This document shows positions 43,977 to 52,054 of a stretch of 64,000 nt of DNA, piece by piece. The DNA comes from Catalinimonas alkaloidigena (GTDB taxonomy: Bacteria > Bacteroidota > Bacteroidia > Cytophagales > Cyclobacteriaceae): NCBI RefSeq assembly GCF_029504655.1, contig NZ_JAQFIL010000001.1, forward strand, positions 2,237,001 through 2,301,000, in the 5' to 3' direction. Both the position numbers and the translations under genes were made by a program. Numbering within the stretch: the first letter of the stretch is position 1; each line of letters starts with the position of its first letter. The notes beneath the pieces were generated by a model. The model was not told the DNA's origin and did no database searches. It was given only the letters and a program-made list of their open reading frames with translations.

Positions 43977-45515
43977 ATGTTTATGAAACAACTGTCTTAT
44001 TTATTTATTGGAGTATGCTGCTCTTATTTCATTAGTAGCTGTAGCAGCCAAAGACAAGCCCTGGAGCAAAACTATAGACAACAAAGTAAGTATCTTGAAG
44101 AACGGGCAGCCTTGATTGCTCAGGATAGCTTGATGGCATTTGACGCAGGTCTGCAGCTCTCAGCTGAAGAGTTAAGGGTGAACCGGAAGCTGGTGGCACT
44201 GCGTGATCAGATGATAAGCGACTATCAGCAAGCAAACTTTTTTCCTCCGGCGCACCATTTCCTCAAATCAAAAACACATATAGAAGGCACTAAGCTTTAT
44301 CAGCTTTTTCAGCGCATGCCCAAGGGAGGGATGATGCACCTGCACGGATCGGCAGGCATAGATTTTAAGTGGCTGATAGAACGTGCCGCCAATATGCGCA
44401 ATTGCTATGTGTATTGGGATAAGGATACAGACACTCATGCCAAAGGCCAGCTACATTTTTATAAGGAGAATGATGCTCCTGATGGTTATTATCCAACGCA
44501 GCAGGTAGATAATTTTGAGCAGGAAATGCATAAGCTGCTGGTGTTAGATCAGGAAGTGTTGCAGGATTCATTTGATATCTGGGAAGAATTTGAACTTATT
44601 TTTCAAAGAATAGGAGGTTTTTTCAATTACCAGCCTGTCTATGCCGAATATCATAAAGTGATGTTTGACAGCCTGCTCGTGGATGGGATTCAGCATGTGG
44701 AGCTAAGAAATTTTCCGGGAGGTCTGTATGACCTTGAGCATGAAGCTGGTTCAGGCTATTATCCTCCTGATTCGGCCATACAATACCTAAAAAACGTAGA
44801 GCAGGACATTCAGCAGGAGCATCCTGAGTTTTCGTTAAAACTGATCTACACCTCACTGCGCTTCCTGCCCAGGGAAATCGTTATGCAGCATCTGGAAAAT
44901 GCTTACCGGTACCGCCAGCTTTATCCTGATTTTGTGCGTGGATTTGATCTGGTAGCCAATGAAGATGATGGTCACAGCACACTTTTTTTTCTTGAAAACT
45001 GGTTGCAAATGGACTCTCTGGAAGAAGTTTATGACATAAATATGCCGCTTTACCTGCACGATGGAGAAAGTGACTGGTACACGATTCGCAACCTATATGA
45101 CGCTGTATTGCTGAATAGTGAGAGAATCGGGCATGCTTTTAACCTTAATCATTATCCTACACTTCAGGAAGAAATCAAAAGAAAAGATATTTGCCTGGAA
45201 ATTTGCCCCCTCAGTAATCAGATTCTGGGATATGTTGGTGACCTGAGAGTGCATCCGGCCAACTATCTGCTGCGCCGTGGTGTACAATGTACCATCAGCA
45301 CGGATGACCCCGCTATTTTTGGCTATAACGGATTATCGTATGACTACTGGTCCATTTTGCTGGCATGGCAGCTGGATTTGCAGGCGATCAAAAAACTGGC
45401 GATGAACTCACTGATCTACAGCAGCCTTTCCGATGATGAGAAAGAAAAAGCTTTAGTACATTGGCAGGAGCAATGGGATGAATTTATTGGTTACGCAGAC
45501 GATTTTCTGCAATAA
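43977..45515 (+). CDS. Exported adenosine deaminase-family lipoprotein (ADGF-like)
   Basis: 512 residues with a lipoprotein signal (hydrophobic run, ISSC, Cys about residue 22); the start may be the ATG at 43977 or 43983. The amidohydrolase metal site is complete: MHLHGSAG (HxH), NSERIGHAF and CTISTDDPAIFG, with the YLHDGES block standing in for the HAGE motif. The length and PRB-like N-terminal region of about 110 residues resemble the growth-factor-type (ADGF/CECR1) deaminases rather than compact cytoplasmic Add. It should deaminate adenosine to inosine outside the inner membrane. The gene lies between a purine permease and a NUP gene, which supports nucleoside scavenging. Confidence 0.85.
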   Translation: MFMKQLSYLFIGVCCSYFISSCSSQRQALEQNYRQQSKYLEERAALIAQDSLMAFDAGLQLSAEELRVNRKLVALRDQMISDYQQANFFPPAHHFLKSKTHIEGTKLYQLFQRMPKGGMMHLHGSAGIDFKWLIERAANMRNCYVYWDKDTDTHAKGQLHFYKENDAPDGYYPTQQVDNFEQEMHKLLVLDQEVLQDSFDIWEEFELIFQRIGGFFNYQPVYAEYHKVMFDSLLVDGIQHVELRNFPGGLYDLEHEAGSGYYPPDSAIQYLKNVEQDIQQEHPEFSLKLIYTSLRFLPREIVMQHLENAYRYRQLYPDFVRGFDLVANEDDGHSTLFFLENWLQMDSLEEVYDINMPLYLHDGESDWYTIRNLYDAVLLNSERIGHAFNLNHYPTLQEEIKRKDICLEICPLSNQILGYVGDLRVHPANYLLRRGVQCTISTDDPAIFGYNGLSYDYWSILLAWQLDLQAIKKLAMNSLIYSSLSDDEKEKALVHWQEQWDEFIGYADDFLQ

Positions 45516-45539
45516 GATATCAACTAATACTAAAAAAAA

Positions 45540-45562
45540 CTGCTCTGTATCACTCAGAGCAG
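45540..45562 (+). other. Hairpin between adenosine deaminase and NUP genes
   Basis: Stem CTGCTCTG (45540-45547) with CAGAGCAG (45555-45562), 7-base loop, in the 66-base spacer. An A-run precedes it and no T-run follows on the plus strand, so it is not a normal terminator for that direction. It may be an mRNA-stability or attenuation element in the purine operon. Confidence 0.45.
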
Positions 45563-45581
45563 ATAAACCAATGAAATTAAG

Positions 45582-46655
45582 ATGAGAAGATATATCGCAT
45601 TATTTTTACTTATTACGCTCTGGAGTTGCCATGCTCCCGAAACTGCACAAACCCCTGCAGCTGAAAGGATTCCTGTTAAAGTGGTTGTGTTAGCCATGTT
45701 TGAATTGGGAGAGGCTACCGGAGATCGTCCTGGGGAATTTCAGTACTGGGCAGAAAGGTTACCCCTAGATAGTGTAATATCTTTCCCGCAGGGCTTTCGT
45801 GACCTTCGTTACAATCCTGAAAAAGATGTATTGGGTATGGTAACCGGGATTGGCACTGCCCGGGCTGCTGCTTCTGTAATGGCCCTGGGCTTGGATGACC
45901 GTTTTGACCTTAGCAATGCGTACTGGCTGGTTGCCGGTATTGCCGGTGTAGACCCGGAAGATGCTTCCGCAGGTTCCGCAGCCTGGGCAGAGTGGGTTAT
46001 AGATGGTGACCTCTCTCATGAAATTGATGCGCGTGAGATTCCCGAAGACTGGGAAACAGGCTATGTTCCCCTACGTTCGGCTACGCCCTACGAACAACCC
46101 ATACCCGAAGATAATGAAGGAGCTGTGTACCATCTCAATCCAGGTTTGGTGGAGTGGGCCTATCAGCTTACAAAAGATGTGGAGTTGGTAGACAATGAAG
46201 ATGTGGCTAAGCTAAGAGCACTGTATAAAGGTTTTCCTAATGCGCAAAAGCCTCCTTTTGTCCTCAAAGGTGATCAGTTGGCGGCCATGACGTACTGGCA
46301 TGGTGAGCTGATGAATGCGTGGGCTAATGACTGGACAAAGTACTGGACAGAAGGGGGGGGCAACTTTGTGACTTCCGCGATGGAAGATACTGGCACGTTG
46401 CAGGCGCTTAGCTTTCTGGAACAGGCAGATAAAGTAGACATTAACAGAGTAATGGTACTGCGTACTGCCAGTAACTACACTATGCAATATGAAGGGATTA
46501 CTGCTACAGAAAGCCTGAGTGGTGAAAAACTCAAAGGCAAAGGATATACGGCCTTTATTCCGGCACTGGAAGCCGCCTACCGCGTTGGGAGCACTGTTGT
46601 CAATGAGCTTACGACTAACTGGAAACAGTATCAATCAGAAATTCCTGCTGAGTAG
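45582..46655 (+). CDS. Purine nucleoside permease/NUP-family protein
   Basis: 357 residues with an exported N-terminus (MRRYIALFLLITLWSC, a possible lipoprotein Cys about residue 16). The body matches the NUP family of purine nucleoside permeases: VVLAMFELGEATGDRPGEFQYW (quoted in part), LGMVTGIGTARAAASVMAL, WLVAGIAGVDPEDASAGSAAW and VTSAMEDTGTLQALSFL. The fold resembles nucleoside phosphorylases, so the protein may bind or cleave nucleosides rather than form a channel. With the permease and deaminase it completes a purine acquisition cluster. The name permease in the family is historical. Confidence 0.85.
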   Translation: MRRYIALFLLITLWSCHAPETAQTPAAERIPVKVVVLAMFELGEATGDRPGEFQYWAERLPLDSVISFPQGFRDLRYNPEKDVLGMVTGIGTARAAASVMALGLDDRFDLSNAYWLVAGIAGVDPEDASAGSAAWAEWVIDGDLSHEIDAREIPEDWETGYVPLRSATPYEQPIPEDNEGAVYHLNPGLVEWAYQLTKDVELVDNEDVAKLRALYKGFPNAQKPPFVLKGDQLAAMTYWHGELMNAWANDWTKYWTEGGGNFVTSAMEDTGTLQALSFLEQADKVDINRVMVLRTASNYTMQYEGITATESLSGEKLKGKGYTAFIPALEAAYRVGSTVVNELTTNWKQYQSEIPAE

Positions 46656-46864
46656 TTTTGTAGTCCTTGTTTGGTTCTTTGTTTTGTAGTGCTTAGCTCT
46701 AGGTGTTATGGATACGATTTTTGAATACTGCATTTACGCTCAGTATTTTAGTTCCACATGCGTATATTCAGTAAAGTAATAAGGTCGCTGGTAACAATAA
46801 CACAAAGAACACTATTGCCCGGAACTATAACACTAAGAACTATAAAAATCAAACACTACTAAAC

Positions 46865-47845
46865 GTGAAACAGATTAACTGGGGAATTATTGGCGTAGGC
46901 GATGTCGCTGAACTAAAAAGTGGACCGGCCTTCCAGAAAGCTGAAGGGTCTAATCTACTGGCTGTGATGCGTAGGAATGCCGAAAAAGCCAAAGATTTTG
47001 CTGACCGCCATCAGGTGCCACATTGGTATGACGATGCTGAAAAGCTGATTGCTAATCCTGAGATCAATGCAATTTATGTGGCGACACCCCCTTCTTCCCA
47101 TGAAGGTTATGCCATTCAGGCACTGCGCGCCGGTAAAGATGTGTATCTGGAAAAGCCCATGGCACCTAGCTTAGCGGCTTGTGACAGAATCATTGAGGAA
47201 GTAGAGAAAAGCGGAAAAAAGCTGTCTGTAGCTCATTACCGCCGGGCACTCCCTGCTTTTATGAAGGTCAAAGCACTCCTGGATGCGGGGGCTATCGGAG
47301 ACGTCCGTTTTGCCCAGATTCAGATTTTTCAGCCTGCCAAAAGTAAAATCATCGCTCAGACTGAAAGCAACTGGAGAGTACAACCTGACATATCAGGGGG
47401 TGGACTTTTTCATGATATTGCTCCTCATCAGATGGATCTCATGTACCACTACTTCGGAAAACCCCTTGGCATAAGCGGTTATTCAACGAACCAGGCGGGG
47501 ATGTATCCGGCAGACGATATCGTTTCAGCAGAGATACGCTTTCCTAAAGGTGTTATATTCAAGGGATTATGGTCTTTTGCGTGTCCTGAATCAGCTGAAA
47601 GAGAAGGCTGTGAGATCGTGGGTTCGAAAGGTAGTATCACCTTTTCATTTTATGGTGAGAAAATTCACCTCAACACCGACAAGAAAGAAACGTTTACCTT
47701 TGAGAATCCGGAAAATATTCAGCTGCCTATGATCAAAAAAGTTAATCACTTCTTTCGCGGAGAAGGTAAAAACCCCTGTGCTGCGGAAGAAGGTAGATTA
47801 GTCATGAAGATGCTGAATACTGCTACTTCAAAAAAACAATCATAA
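46865..47845 (+). CDS. Gfo/Idh/MocA-family oxidoreductase (GTG start)
   Basis: 326 residues beginning at GTG; the first residues (KQINWGIIGVGDVAEL) are exactly the nucleotide-binding strand, so no upstream start is needed. The family signature EKPMAPSLAACDRI is present, followed by VAHYRRALPAF and the substrate-domain block SGGGLFHDIAPHQMDLMYHYF, where the conserved His lies. No signal peptide, so it is cytoplasmic, unlike the exported relative at 24911-26257. It should oxidise or reduce a sugar or polyol with NAD(P). The 209-base upstream spacer contains repeated AACTATAA and ACACTAAGAAC words. Confidence 0.85.
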   Translation: MKQINWGIIGVGDVAELKSGPAFQKAEGSNLLAVMRRNAEKAKDFADRHQVPHWYDDAEKLIANPEINAIYVATPPSSHEGYAIQALRAGKDVYLEKPMAPSLAACDRIIEEVEKSGKKLSVAHYRRALPAFMKVKALLDAGAIGDVRFAQIQIFQPAKSKIIAQTESNWRVQPDISGGGLFHDIAPHQMDLMYHYFGKPLGISGYSTNQAGMYPADDIVSAEIRFPKGVIFKGLWSFACPESAEREGCEIVGSKGSITFSFYGEKIHLNTDKKETFTFENPENIQLPMIKKVNHFFRGEGKNPCAAEEGRLVMKMLNTATSKKQS

Positions 47846-48018
47846 ATACTGCGCTTGTTCTTTTCTTTCCACGTAAAACGAACTGATTTTCTTGCCTTAT
47901 CTTCTATGTATAAGTTTGCAAATAAAGAAGATAACTATTTAAGTTAGCGACTGTTAGAGTATTTTACCCATTTTTTAATACAAAGAACATCTTAATTAAT
48001 TAGTAATTTTTTAATATC

Positions 48019-48966
48019 ATGGACCAGTTTTTTACGGATGAATTTTGGCAAAAAGTGTATGAAAGAAGCAGCAGCTGGGTAATTGAAACGGTACCCGCAC
48101 TTCTTTTGATCTTTGTTTTACTATTCATTTCCCTGGCGCTGTATCGTTTTTTGGTAGGCAAAATTAAAAAAATCATCCTTAAGCGTACTCAGGCCAGTCA
48201 CCACGAGAGCAAAGATGAAAAAGAAAAAAGAGTCAATACGCTAATCAACATCCTGCGTCAGGCAGGAGGTATAGTGATCTGGATTATATTCATTCTGATA
48301 CTACTTAGAGAAGTTAATCTGGATATTGGCCCTATTCTGGCAAGTGCCGGTATTGTAGGCCTGGCAGTAGGTTTTGGTGCACAGGAACTCGTAAGGGATT
48401 TCATATCCGGTTTTTTTATGTTGCTGGAAAATCAGGTACGTGCCGGTGATGTTGCTGTGATCAATGGACAAGGTGGTTTGGTAGAAGAAATTGCTTTGAG
48501 AACCATCACTCTGAGAGACTTTTCAGGAGTAGTACACATCTTTCAAAATGGTAAAATTAATACCCTGGCTAATATGACCAAAGATTGGTCTGCTTCGGTC
48601 TTTGATGTTGGTGTAGCTTACAAAGAAAATACCGACCGGGTGAAGGAAGTGATGATGAAGGTTGGCAATGAAATGAATAGAGATGATGCTTTTAAAGACC
48701 TTATCAATGAACCCCTGGAAATATTTGGCGTGGATGCCTGGGGGGATAGTGCTGTGGTCATTAAAGCGCGCTTCAAGACTAAGCCGGGCAAGCAGTGGAC
48801 AGTAGGCAGGGAGTATAAAGGAAGGCTGAAGAAAGCTTTTGATCAGGAAGGCATTGAAATACCGTTCCCTCACCGAACTATCTATTGGGGGGACGAGATT
48901 AACCCGCTCAAACTTAAAATGGACAATCAGGAAAAACAGGCTGATAAGGAGAAAGAAAAAGAATAG
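48019..48966 (+). CDS. MscS-family mechanosensitive channel
   Basis: 315 residues, with a first membrane helix (ETVPALLLIFVLLFISLALY), a second (GGIVIWIIFILILL) and the pore-lining third helix with the typical small-residue pattern ILASAGIVGLAVGFGAQELVRDFISGFF. The beta domain follows (FFMLLENQVRAGDVAVINGQGG, FQNGKI) and a charged tail rich in Lys, Glu and Gln. It releases solutes under hypo-osmotic stress at the inner membrane. Lacks extra N-terminal helices, so it is a short MscS type. A terminator follows. Confidence 0.9.
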   Translation: MDQFFTDEFWQKVYERSSSWVIETVPALLLIFVLLFISLALYRFLVGKIKKIILKRTQASHHESKDEKEKRVNTLINILRQAGGIVIWIIFILILLREVNLDIGPILASAGIVGLAVGFGAQELVRDFISGFFMLLENQVRAGDVAVINGQGGLVEEIALRTITLRDFSGVVHIFQNGKINTLANMTKDWSASVFDVGVAYKENTDRVKEVMMKVGNEMNRDDAFKDLINEPLEIFGVDAWGDSAVVIKARFKTKPGKQWTVGREYKGRLKKAFDQEGIEIPFPHRTIYWGDEINPLKLKMDNQEKQADKEKEKE

Positions 48967-48970
48967 GTAC

Positions 48971-48995
48971 AAAAGGCCCGGTTACAGGGTCTTTT
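48971..48995 (+). terminator. Terminator of the MscS gene
   Basis: Stem AAAAGGCCC (48971-48979) with GGGTCTTTT (48987-48995), one G-U pair, 7-base loop, T-run at the end. It starts 4 bases after the stop codon. Confidence 0.7.
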
Positions 48996-49505
48996 TTGTC
49001 TCTTCTTGTAGGTATACTTTGAGTAGCGAGAATATACTACTAGGCTTTCTCGTCTGGCTTAACTAACATTCTTACATATTGACTTTCTTTGCTTTGAACC
49101 TACCACTGTGAGGTAAGTACATGATATAATGAGCTCTTTTTGTTCCGGTAACAACCGTAATTTCCATTCAAAGTGTACATTCAGTGATGTAAACGTCAAT
49201 ATATTTGATCCAAGGGCTTCATTTCATTTCCGCGCAAAAATCAATGGCTTTAATGCAGCTCATTGTGTCTACTGGACAGCGGTGGGAAGTGTAGAATTAC
49301 AATAGCTAATCGGAGTGGAAGTGAGGGTTGCAATAAGAGGGTCTGTCTTTATATTTTCTTAAGTGGAGTATATAGGTAAACAGTGGCCTCATTTGTATGA
49401 TTATCTCTACGAATTGCAAAAGCTCAAGATGGCTGGAGTTGATGGATTAGAAAGAGGGAAGCTTTTTTGCTTAATGGAATAGTAAATAAAGTTACCTTCA
49501 TAAAC
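48996..49505 (+). other. About 510 bases without a clear gene
   Basis: Between the MscS terminator and the sugar isomerase start. Most of it is AT-rich with frequent stops on both strands. The last part contains a frame of 39 codons from a GTG at 49363 to a TAG at 49480-49482 with an apparently protein-like sequence (KQWPHLYDYLYELQKLKMAG, then VDGLERG), which could be a remnant of a lost gene or a chance frame. No repeats, RNA gene or mobile-element ends were recognised. Confidence 0.5.
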
Positions 49506-50327
49506 ATGCAACTTGGAATCAGTTCATATACCTATACCTGGTCGGTGGGTGTGCCGGGTAATCTGCCGCAAAAAAGACTGGATGCCTTTGGCTTAATAGA
49601 CAAAGCAAAGCAAGTTGGCGTTCCTCTGGTTCAGATCGCCGATAACCTTTCATTGCATAGCTTGTCTATGGTACAGTTAGGTGCACTTGCTAGGCATGCT
49701 TCCGGCTCTGAGATAGCTTTGGAGGTGGGTACACGAGGACTAACAGAGGAAAATTTCTATGTTTATCTTAACATAGCAAAAAAGCTACAATCCCCCATTT
49801 TAAGGATGGTAGTGGACACTCAGGATTATTATCCGGCTGTAGAGGAGATTATATCCATCGTTAAAGATTTCGTTCCTGCTTTAAAAGATAGAAATATCAC
49901 TCTTGCTATAGAAAACCACGACCGATTTAAAGCCCGGGAGTTTGCTCAGATAATAGAAGGAGTTGGTAGCGAGTATGTAGGCATCTGTCTGGATTCAGTA
50001 AACTCTATGGGCGCTGGTGAAGGAATTGAGACTGTGGTAAACATCCTGGGGCCATATACAGTCAATTTGCATATCAAAGACTTTATTGTGGAGCGGGTGC
50101 ATCATATGATGGGCTTCACCATTGAAGGTAAACCGGCAGGGCAGGGTATGCTGCCTATAGAGGATATGGTTAAGACCCTAAGTACCTATAAAAGATGTGA
50201 GAGCGCAATCCTGGAACTGTGGACCCCTCCTGAAAAAGAATTGGAACAGACCATGGCCAAAGAAGAAAACTGGACCAAAGAGAGTGTGACTTACCTCAAA
50301 GACTTGTTTAGGAATATCAAAAAATAA
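49506..50327 (+). CDS. Sugar phosphate isomerase/epimerase (xylose-isomerase-like TIM barrel)
   Basis: 273 residues from the ATG at 49506 (MQLGISSYTYTWSVGV); an earlier TTG would add 13 unlikely residues. The TIM-barrel metal ligands typical of the family appear in order: ITLAIENHDRF (Glu), GICLDSVNS (Asp), VNLHIKDFIV (His) and the closing ESAILELWTP (Glu). Relatives isomerise or epimerise ketoses and inositols (IolE/IolI, tagatose epimerase types). The substrate is unknown. It is monocistronic and convergent with the DUF3140 gene. Confidence 0.82.
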   Translation: MQLGISSYTYTWSVGVPGNLPQKRLDAFGLIDKAKQVGVPLVQIADNLSLHSLSMVQLGALARHASGSEIALEVGTRGLTEENFYVYLNIAKKLQSPILRMVVDTQDYYPAVEEIISIVKDFVPALKDRNITLAIENHDRFKAREFAQIIEGVGSEYVGICLDSVNSMGAGEGIETVVNILGPYTVNLHIKDFIVERVHHMMGFTIEGKPAGQGMLPIEDMVKTLSTYKRCESAILELWTPPEKELEQTMAKEENWTKESVTYLKDLFRNIKK

Positions 50328-50360
50328 GCAAACAAATGAGGCTCAGTCACATGACTCATC

Positions 50361-50702
50361 TTATCGATCCTTTTTTAGTGGATCATGCCCCCAGTTCATC
50401 AGGCTGTAGCGCCATTTGCTGTCTTCAATATCACTCTTGGGTTTTTGAGCCAGATGACGATTGACATAGCCTACTACCTTTTGCATATGCTGGTACTGGC
50501 TGCCTGTAAGCTGATCTTTATTAGTGCGTTTAATATCAATAATCTTTCTGCCAGATTTGTGGCCTACTGCCTCTCCATCTCCACTATCCGCTCCTACTGA
50601 TTTGGATTCTTCAGTGTCCAGCCATTCTTCTAACTCAGAAGGTGACATATTTACTACATCCTTGAACTCCTGATATGTATCTTCTTTTTCCTCTTCTTTC
50701 AT
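50361..50702 (-). CDS. DUF3140 protein
   Basis: 113 residues from the ATG at 50702; a GTG two codons earlier overlaps the stop of the upstream gene by one base (TAGTG) and is an alternative. The N-terminal VNMSPSELEEWLDTEESKSVG and the later GRKIIDIKRTNKDQL with YVNRHLAQKP match DUF3140, a small DNA-associated-looking family of unknown function. It is encoded directly after the DUF2945 gene, and the two families are often neighbours in bacteria. No signal peptide. Confidence 0.8.
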   Translation of the reverse strand: MKEEEKEDTYQEFKDVVNMSPSELEEWLDTEESKSVGADSGDGEAVGHKSGRKIIDIKRTNKDQLTGSQYQHMQKVVGYVNRHLAQKPKSDIEDSKWRYSLMNWGHDPLKKDR

Positions 50703-50707
50703 AAGCA

Positions 50708-50914
50708 CTAAGCATTTTCTATTTCACTTTGAAGCTTAAGTACATGCGTACCGTCGCTTTGTTCTATGTATACGGCAGGATTGTCCTGTGAGCCATTGCG
50801 TGTAATTTCCTTACCTTTAATCTTACGGGTGGTCTTTTCGGTAAAAACACTTTCCACTTTTCCCTCAGCCCAGTTATCTCCCCATTTCCATTTAACTTTA
50901 TTTCCTTCTTTCAT
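50708..50914 (-). CDS. DUF2945 (hypervirulence-associated TUDOR-like) protein
   Basis: 68 residues: KEGNKVKWKWGDNWAEGKV, VFTEKTTRKIKGKEITRNG, NPAVYIEQSDGTHVLKLQSE. This is the compact beta-barrel DUF2945 domain, related to TUDOR/SH3-like folds. Complete at this length. It is coupled to the DUF3140 gene downstream (stop and next possible start overlap by one base). Role unknown; a nucleic-acid or chromatin-like binding role has been suggested for the fold. Confidence 0.85.
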   Translation of the reverse strand: MKEGNKVKWKWGDNWAEGKVESVFTEKTTRKIKGKEITRNGSQDNPAVYIEQSDGTHVLKLQSEIENA

Positions 50915-51020
50915 AATGTTAATTTAGTTATTTGAATTACCAACAGGTCTTCAACTTTTTTGTTAAATAATTAGTAATTATTGTTACACAAAATGAGCCT
51001 ATTTCATCAGGTAATATGAT

Positions 51021-51057
51021 AAAAAAAAGACTGCTAGCTGAGGAAGTAGCAGTCTTT
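51021..51057 (-). terminator. Terminator of the ThuA lipoprotein gene
   Basis: Stem AAAGACTGCTA (51026-51036) with TAGCAGTCTTT (51047-51057), 11 base pairs, 10-base loop, followed on the minus strand by eight T residues. It lies 38 bases after the stop at 51095. Confidence 0.9.
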
Positions 51058-51094
51058 GAGGTTGAAGTTATTTCTTAAATGGTGTTGATGCTGA

Positions 51095-51889
51095 CTACAT
51101 ATCAGCACTGCCCATTGCGTAACGGATGCCGCCCATAAGATGTTGCAGGAACATAGGGTCGGAGAAGGACTCATCAGTATGTCCGGAACCCGTATAGAAG
51201 GCACGACCTCCATCAAAGTCTTTATACCATGCGATTGGGTGATAGTCACCGTTGGTACCTCCTTCATAAGTAGTCTCATCCAGCATGATCAGATCTTTAT
51301 TCTGCTCAGTATTGATATCTTTATAATTGTACCATTCATCAGACCTTTCCCAGTCAGTGGGAAGAGCCTCGGTGGATGGATGATTAGCATCCACTACATG
51401 CAGGGTAGCCTCACGTACGTTGGGGTTACCGGGATGGCCGTCGAAATATGCGCCTACCAGTTTTCCGTACCAGGGCCATTCATATTCAGTATCTGCGGCA
51501 GAATGTAAGCCTACATATCCACCTCCCGTCTGTATGTACTGTTCCATCGCCGACTGTTGTTCAGCATTCAGAATATCACCCGTAGTGTTCAGAAAGATGA
51601 TTGCAGCATATGCTTTGAGGTTATCCGGTGTAAAAATGGTAGAGTCTTCACTGCTCTCTACGGAGAAATTATTTTCCTGTCCCAGCTTCTTAATTGCCTC
51701 TATCCCTGGCTCAATGGACTTGTGACGGAAACCATTGGTTTTGGAAAATACCAGTACTTTCGTCTGTTCCTGGTCAAGACTTTCTTCATCCTGAGCTGTT
51801 TCCTGTTGCTCATTTGAGGTAGCAGAAGAGCAGGCGGCAATGAACACAATCAGACAGAAGCAGCAGAAATTGTATATGCTTTTTTTCAT
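51095..51889 (-). CDS. ThuA-domain lipoprotein
   Basis: 264 residues with a lipoprotein signal (hydrophobic run ending FIAAC, Cys about residue 20), a short acidic linker (QDEESLDQEQ), then a complete ThuA domain: LVFSKTNGFRHKSIEPG, FLNTTGDILNAEQQSAM, GGGYVGLHSAADTEYEWPW, GAYFDGHPGNPNV and AFYTGSGHTDESF. ThuA is a class I glutamine-amidotransferase-like fold linked to trehalose utilisation in rhizobia; secreted Bacteroidota members are of unclear function in sugar processing. The Cys nucleophile of true amidotransferases is absent. A paralogue follows upstream. Confidence 0.88.
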   Translation of the reverse strand: MKKSIYNFCCFCLIVFIAACSSATSNEQQETAQDEESLDQEQTKVLVFSKTNGFRHKSIEPGIEAIKKLGQENNFSVESSEDSTIFTPDNLKAYAAIIFLNTTGDILNAEQQSAMEQYIQTGGGYVGLHSAADTEYEWPWYGKLVGAYFDGHPGNPNVREATLHVVDANHPSTEALPTDWERSDEWYNYKDINTEQNKDLIMLDETTYEGGTNGDYHPIAWYKDFDGGRAFYTGSGHTDESFSDPMFLQHLMGGIRYAMGSADM

Positions 51890-52054
51890 AAGTAGTTTTG
51901 ATTAAGTTGTGTGTCTATTTTAATACAGGGCATAATATAGTGCTTATCATGGCAATATAACAAATGTGCAGACTGATCAATCTTTCTTTACTCAAGTTGT
52001 TAAGCCAGACATGCCACTCAGAACAAATTTCAGTGTGGTAGATCCAGTAAGCGG

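Noticed and set aside
48839..49066. 75-codon plus-strand frame over the MscS end and its terminator
   Set aside because: It overlaps a confident MscS gene in another frame and crosses the terminator; no family resemblance.
49467..49505. Earlier TTG start of the sugar isomerase
   Set aside because: The added 13 residues have no family counterpart, and the TIM-barrel start fits the ATG at 49506.
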